A stretch of 8,994 nucleotides of DNA from an uncultured Clostridia bacterium. Lineage in GTDB: Bacteria > Bacillota > Clostridia > Saccharofermentanales > Fastidiosipilaceae. The position numbers were made by a program, and so were the translations under genes. Under the pieces are notes generated by a model that was not told the origin of the DNA, did no database searches, and was given only the letters and a program-made list of their open reading frames with translations. The DNA lies in contig CAMXYS010000064.1 of the NCBI GenBank assembly GCA_947253135.1, forward strand, positions 1-8,994, read 5' to 3'. Of this stretch, positions 6,358-8,994 are shown piece by piece (the stretch's first letter is position 1; every line of letters starts with the position of its first letter).

Positions 6358-7023
6358 TTGTTGTCCCGAAAAGAAAAGAGCTCGCTTGCTTGTATTTTTG
6401 TCCTCACTTTTATTGCCGGTTTGCTAAATGGAGGAACTGTGGCCCTGTGGGCAATGCCGGTTTCCCATGCCACCGGCAATATCACTCAGTTGGGCTTGGC
6501 CTTGATTAAAGGGCAGTGGTCTGCTGTTGGCACTTTGCTGCTTTGCCTGCTGGTCTTCTTTTTGGGCGCCTTTGGGTCAGGTTTGTTGCGGCGGCGCTGG
6601 CAGCAGTTTGGTCTATTTCGCCGTGTATGCGTCTTTTTTTTGCCGGGCTTGGGCTCGCTTTTGGCCTCTGTATTTTACCGCTGCCTATTTTTAGTTTTAA
6701 TTTTAATGAGTCTTTTATTGGGTTATCAAAATGCCCTACCCTTAACTTTTCGCAGGATCACTGTGCGCAGCACCCATTTGACCGGTTACTTTACAGACGC
6801 GGGCCTGGCTTTTTCCAGCTTTATCGGCCGCAGCAAAACACCCGAGAGCAGGCGCGCCAGGCACGATTTTTATTTTTATTTATTTTCGGTGATCTTATTT
6901 TTCTTGGGGGTGATCACTGCGACCTGGTTATCCACCAGTTCAGGCTGCCTGTTTGTGCCTTATTTCATAGCCGCATGCGGCTACTTTTCTTTAGCAATTT
7001 CGGCCGTGAAAGCAAATCAATAA
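6358..7023 (+). CDS. YoaK/DUF1275-family membrane protein
   Basis: This is a multi-pass inner-membrane protein of the DUF1275 (YoaK-like) family, whose molecular function is unknown. About six hydrophobic segments are visible, including residues 10-32, 55-76, 90-106 and 109-123 and two near the C-terminus (about 171-190 and 197-215). Two motifs fit the family: HATGNITQLG (37-46) after the first membrane segment, and a second TG motif in STHLTGYFTDAG (138-149). I chose TTG at 6358 as the start, giving 221 residues, because TGAGG (6345-6349) lies 8 nt upstream and overlaps the stop of the rubredoxin-like gene. The only upstream ATG, at 6286, lacks a ribosome-binding site and would overlap that gene by 62 nt. 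TTG at 6361 is also possible. The 10-nt gap implies co-transcription with the rubredoxin-like gene. Confidence 0.75.
   Translation: MLSRKEKSSLACIFVLTFIAGLLNGGTVALWAMPVSHATGNITQLGLALIKGQWSAVGTLLLCLLVFFLGAFGSGLLRRRWQQFGLFRRVCVFFLPGLGSLLASVFYRCLFLVLILMSLLLGYQNALPLTFRRITVRSTHLTGYFTDAGLAFSSFIGRSKTPESRRARHDFYFYLFSVILFFLGVITATWLSTSSGCLFVPYFIAACGYFSLAISAVKANQ
6968..6983. repeat. perfect 16-bp palindrome inside the 3' end of the DUF1275 gene
   Basis: TAGCCGCATGCGGCTA is its own reverse complement. As RNA it could fold into a 6-bp stem with a CATG loop, and it is followed by CTTTTCTTT. It sits 38 nt before the stop codon of the DUF1275 gene. It resembles a short intragenic terminator, but the stem is small and the T-run is interrupted. 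Confidence 0.5.
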
Positions 7024-7056
7024 ATGCCCTTTTCAATGTGTTTGTAAATTAGGCTG

Positions 7057-7065
7057 TGCTATAAT
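7057..7065 (+). promoter_or_regulatory. extended -10 promoter of the rnhA operon
   Basis: TGC followed by a perfect TATAAT (7060-7065) is a textbook extended -10 element. No good -35 hexamer lies 16-18 bp upstream. TTGTAA at 7042-7047 is only 12 bp away, too close. Transcription would start near 7072, about 20 nt before the rnhA GTG. Confidence 0.65.
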
Positions 7066-7092
7066 CAGAAGTATTGCCGGAAGGGGGAGACA

Positions 7093-7551
7093 GTGGCGAT
7101 AACGGATATCACAATCTATACGGATGGTGCCTGTTCCGGAAATCCGGGACCGGGGGGGTGGGCTTGTCTACTGATGGCCGGCGGACACACCAAGGAACTC
7201 TCCGGTGCCGAGCCGAATACCACCAACAACAGGATGGAGATGACGGCTGTAATCGAAGCCTTCAAAGCCTTAAAGTATCCCTGTACGGTCGCTGTTTACA
7301 GTGACAGTGCTTATGTTGTCAATGCCTTTAACGAGGATTGGATCGGCAATTGGCAGCGCCGTGGCTGGAAGAATGCCTCCGGTGCTCCGGTTAGCAATCA
7401 GGATTTATGGTGTGAGCTTTTGCGAGTGACAGAAAACCACCGGGTTGATTGGCACAAGGTGAAAGGTCACAGTGACAATCCCTACAATAATCGGTGTGAT
7501 GAGTTAGCCGTACTGGCCGCCCGCTCAATGAAGCAAATGGAAGAAAGTTGA
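7093..7551 (+). CDS. rnhA: ribonuclease HI
   Basis: RNase HI cleaves the RNA strand of RNA-DNA hybrids, acting on R-loops and replication primers. The 152-residue length is standard for a single-domain enzyme. All active-site residues are present and spaced as in the E. coli protein: D11 in YTDG, E49 in RMEM, D71 in YSDS, H126 in KGHSDN and D136 in NRCDELA. The basic-protrusion region WQRRGWKNASGAPVSNQDLW (87-106) is also present. The start is GTG at 7093, supported by the purine-rich AAGGGGGAG just upstream (7081-7089). It is the first gene of a cluster with a Nudix hydrolase 2 nt downstream and an FtsK-type gene after it, behind an extended -10 promoter. Confidence 0.97.
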   Translation: MAITDITIYTDGACSGNPGPGGWACLLMAGGHTKELSGAEPNTTNNRMEMTAVIEAFKALKYPCTVAVYSDSAYVVNAFNEDWIGNWQRRGWKNASGAPVSNQDLWCELLRVTENHRVDWHKVKGHSDNPYNNRCDELAVLAARSMKQMEES

Positions 7552-7553
7552 AA

Positions 7554-8099
7554 ATGGATTTAACTGAGACGACTTTGACGAGTGAGGTCATGTTTGCAGG
7601 CAAAATAATCACTGTCGAAAAACAACGGGTACAACTGCCGGACGAGACTACCAGCGAACGTGAAATCGTGCACCATAGCGGGGGCTCTTGCGTGGTGGCG
7701 GTGGATGAAAGCAATTATGTGTGTCTCATCCGCCAATATCGCAAGGCCTTGGAGTGTGAAACCTTGGAATTGCCGGCCGGGAAACTGGAGCCGGGAGAGG
7801 ACCCTTACGACTGCGCTGTGCGAGAGTTGAAGGAAGAGACCGGTTTTGAGGCGGACCGGGTTGAGCCTTTAGGCAGCATTTATCCAACACCCGGCTATTG
7901 CGACGAGAAGATCCTTATCTATCTGGCTACCGGCCTGAAATCGGGACGGCAAGAGCTGGATCCCGGAGAGTTTTTAAGTGTTGTCCGCCTCCCGCTTAAG
8001 GACGTGCACGAAGCAGTTATGGAAGGACGCATAAGGGACGCAAAGACGGTCGTTGGTATTTTAAAAGCGGTTTCTATTTTGAAGGTGGAGTTGATTTGA
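7554..8099 (+). CDS. Nudix hydrolase, ADP-ribose pyrophosphatase type
   Basis: The Nudix box GX5EX7REUXEEXGU is complete at residues 76-98: G76, E82, R90, E91, L92, E94, E95, G97, F98. The glutamates bind Mg2+ for pyrophosphate cleavage. The stretch QYRKA, then ELPAGKLE, then YPTPGYCDEKI downstream of the box is typical of the ADP-ribose pyrophosphatase (NudF/YqkG) subgroup, which converts ADP-ribose to AMP and ribose 5-phosphate. Substrate specificity is inferred. I chose the ATG at 7554 (181 residues), with GGAAG at 7539-7543 upstream. A TTG at 7548, overlapping the rnhA stop by 4 nt, would add two residues and is a close alternative. The stop TGA at 8097-8099 overlaps the next ATG by one base, implying translational coupling to the FtsK gene. 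Confidence 0.92.
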   Translation: MDLTETTLTSEVMFAGKIITVEKQRVQLPDETTSEREIVHHSGGSCVVAVDESNYVCLIRQYRKALECETLELPAGKLEPGEDPYDCAVRELKEETGFEADRVEPLGSIYPTPGYCDEKILIYLATGLKSGRQELDPGEFLSVVRLPLKDVHEAVMEGRIRDAKTVVGILKAVSILKVELI

Positions 8100-8945
8100 T
8101 GGTGTCCCGACAACCGGATAAAAAACGGGAGACAACCGGAATTGTTTTTCTGGCTGTCGCTGTTTTACTAGGTGTTGCTTACTATATCCCCAGTGCGGCT
8201 ACCGGCCTGCTGGGGCTGGTTTTTTTGAGCCTGGGCCGCGGCCTGATCGGCATAATAGCTTATGTTCTGCCAGTCTTATTTTTTTATGGAACCATTGAAT
8301 TTCTTTTGGGTAAGTCCTCCAGCAAAAGTCGCCGCCGCTTTTTACATGTGGTCATCATCTTGTTGCTGGTGGCTGCCCTTGCCCAGCTTTATGGTTTGGA
8401 CTATCAGACCCTCAAAATCATGTCAGGAGAGGGGGGACAGCCCCCTCAAGCGGCTCGCTCGATCGCCTTGTTATGGCACTTGTCAGCCAATCCGGCAGCC
8501 GCTTCTGCTGTTTCAATCAAGCTCACCGGGGGGGTGCTGGGAGGACTGGTGGCCTACGGTTTAGCAGCCCTGACCGGCAAGGTCGGGACGACCATTATTT
8601 TGCTGTCAGCCCTGTTGATTGAAGCGGTGATCATATTGGATCTAAAACCCAGTCGATTGTTTCGTCAAACCGAGGTGGTCGTCCGCCGCACCGGTAAAAA
8701 ATTACAAAACCGCCACTTAAACAAAGCTGAAGAAAGGCGCTTTTCCGCAGCCTGTCAGAGGGCCGACCAAACCGCCGGAGAAACCCGCCAGCAATCTTTT
8801 TCCGCAACCGATCAGCCAGCCTTTTCAGCCGGAGCGCCGGGGAGGCATCAACCAACTGGAATGGGGAGTGAAGCAGGTGCCTGGTCAACTGCCGGTGAGG
8901 CCAACCCGGCTGAAAGCAACCTGAAACCAGTGGATTCATCTGATC
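8099..8945 (+). CDS. ftsK: FtsK/SpoIIIE-type DNA translocase, N-terminal membrane part (3' truncated by contig end)
   Basis: The ATG at 8099 overlaps the Nudix stop (TGATG), with GGTGGAG at 8084-8090 as ribosome-binding site. The 282 genuine codons have no stop before the adapter. Hydrophobic segments lie at about residues 14-30, 37-70 (strongly apolar), 81-100, 142-159 and 163-181. The last two resemble the FtsK 4TM domain (KLTGGVLGGLVAYGLAAL, GTTIILLSALLIEAVIIL). From about residue 183 a basic stretch leads into a low-complexity linker rich in Q, S, A, T and G, as in FtsK/SpoIIIE proteins before the motor. The ATPase and gamma domains that would prove the call lie beyond the contig. In the cell such proteins pump chromosome ends through the division or sporulation septum. 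The reading frame continues into adapter, adding VSYTHLRAHETSWII after codon 283; that tail is artificial. Confidence 0.75.
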
Positions 8946-8994
8946 CTGTCTCTTATACACATCTCCGAGCCCACGAGACGTCCTGGATAATCTC
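8946..8994. other. Illumina Nextera transposase adapter and index (library artefact)
   Basis: The 19-bp Tn5 mosaic end CTGTCTCTTATACACATCT occupies 8946-8964. The read 2 adapter CCGAGCCCACGAGAC follows at 8965-8979. Then come ten bases consistent with an i7 index (8980-8989) and ATCTC (8990-8994), the start of the P7 tail. None of this is biological sequence of the organism. The true contig ends at about 8945. Confidence 0.98.

Noticed and set aside
6516..7052. 178-codon open frame on the + strand inside the DUF1275 gene
   Set aside because: It is a shadow frame. The overlapping frame has the DUF1275 motifs and ordered membrane segments, while this one has no recognisable feature.
1..8945. 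High frequency of GCCGG on the + strand (about 44 by eye against about 19 of its complement), considered as an uptake-type or Chi-like motif
   Set aside because: All genes point the same way, and most copies are in coding sequence, many at Ala-Gly or xx-Pro-type codon pairs. Codon preference explains the skew without a special motif. A genome-wide count would be needed to revive it.

Overview
The window is about 9 kb of roughly 50% G+C DNA, with every convincing gene on the + strand. It looks like the chromosome of an anaerobic member of the Firmicutes (Bacillota). The evidence is a YerC/TrpR-type regulator next to secA, a rubrerythrin with a rubredoxin-like partner, and a SpoIIIE/FtsK-type translocase start. 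GTG and TTG starts are used with clear Shine-Dalgarno sites. I cannot name the class or genus from sequence alone. The right end is a library artefact: the last 49 bases are Illumina Nextera adapter plus index. That end is therefore a contig end, and its final ORF is artificially fused to adapter.

Left part (3-3866): the 3' end of a gene whose product ends in what looks like a CdiA-type nuclease toxin domain, probably degenerate and with no immunity gene beside it. A candidate promoter follows, then yerC (TrpR-like DNA-binding protein) and secA (preprotein translocase ATPase) with its C-terminal zinc tail. A strong hairpin terminator follows secA.

Middle part (3928-7023): an MTA/SAH-deaminase-type amidohydrolase whose ribosome-binding site lies directly behind the secA terminator. 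Next comes an AT-rich intergenic region with a Fur/PerR-like palindrome, a good promoter and a 5' leader stem-loop, leading into rubrerythrin. After a strong terminator come a small rubredoxin-like protein and a DUF1275/YoaK-type membrane protein. Rubrerythrin and the rubredoxin-like protein probably cooperate in peroxide defence.

Right part (7057-8945): an extended -10 promoter drives rnhA (RNase HI), a Nudix ADP-ribose-pyrophosphatase-type gene and the N-terminal membrane part of an FtsK/SpoIIIE DNA translocase. These are spaced by 2 nt and by a 1-nt overlap, so they are probably one translationally coupled operon.

I found no CRISPR array, insertion sequence, tRNA, rRNA or clearly new multi-gene system. 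The points most worth a second look are the degenerate toxin remnant, the Fur/PerR-like control region of rubrerythrin, the two terminators that leave no room for a promoter before the next gene, and the adapter-derived protein tail.
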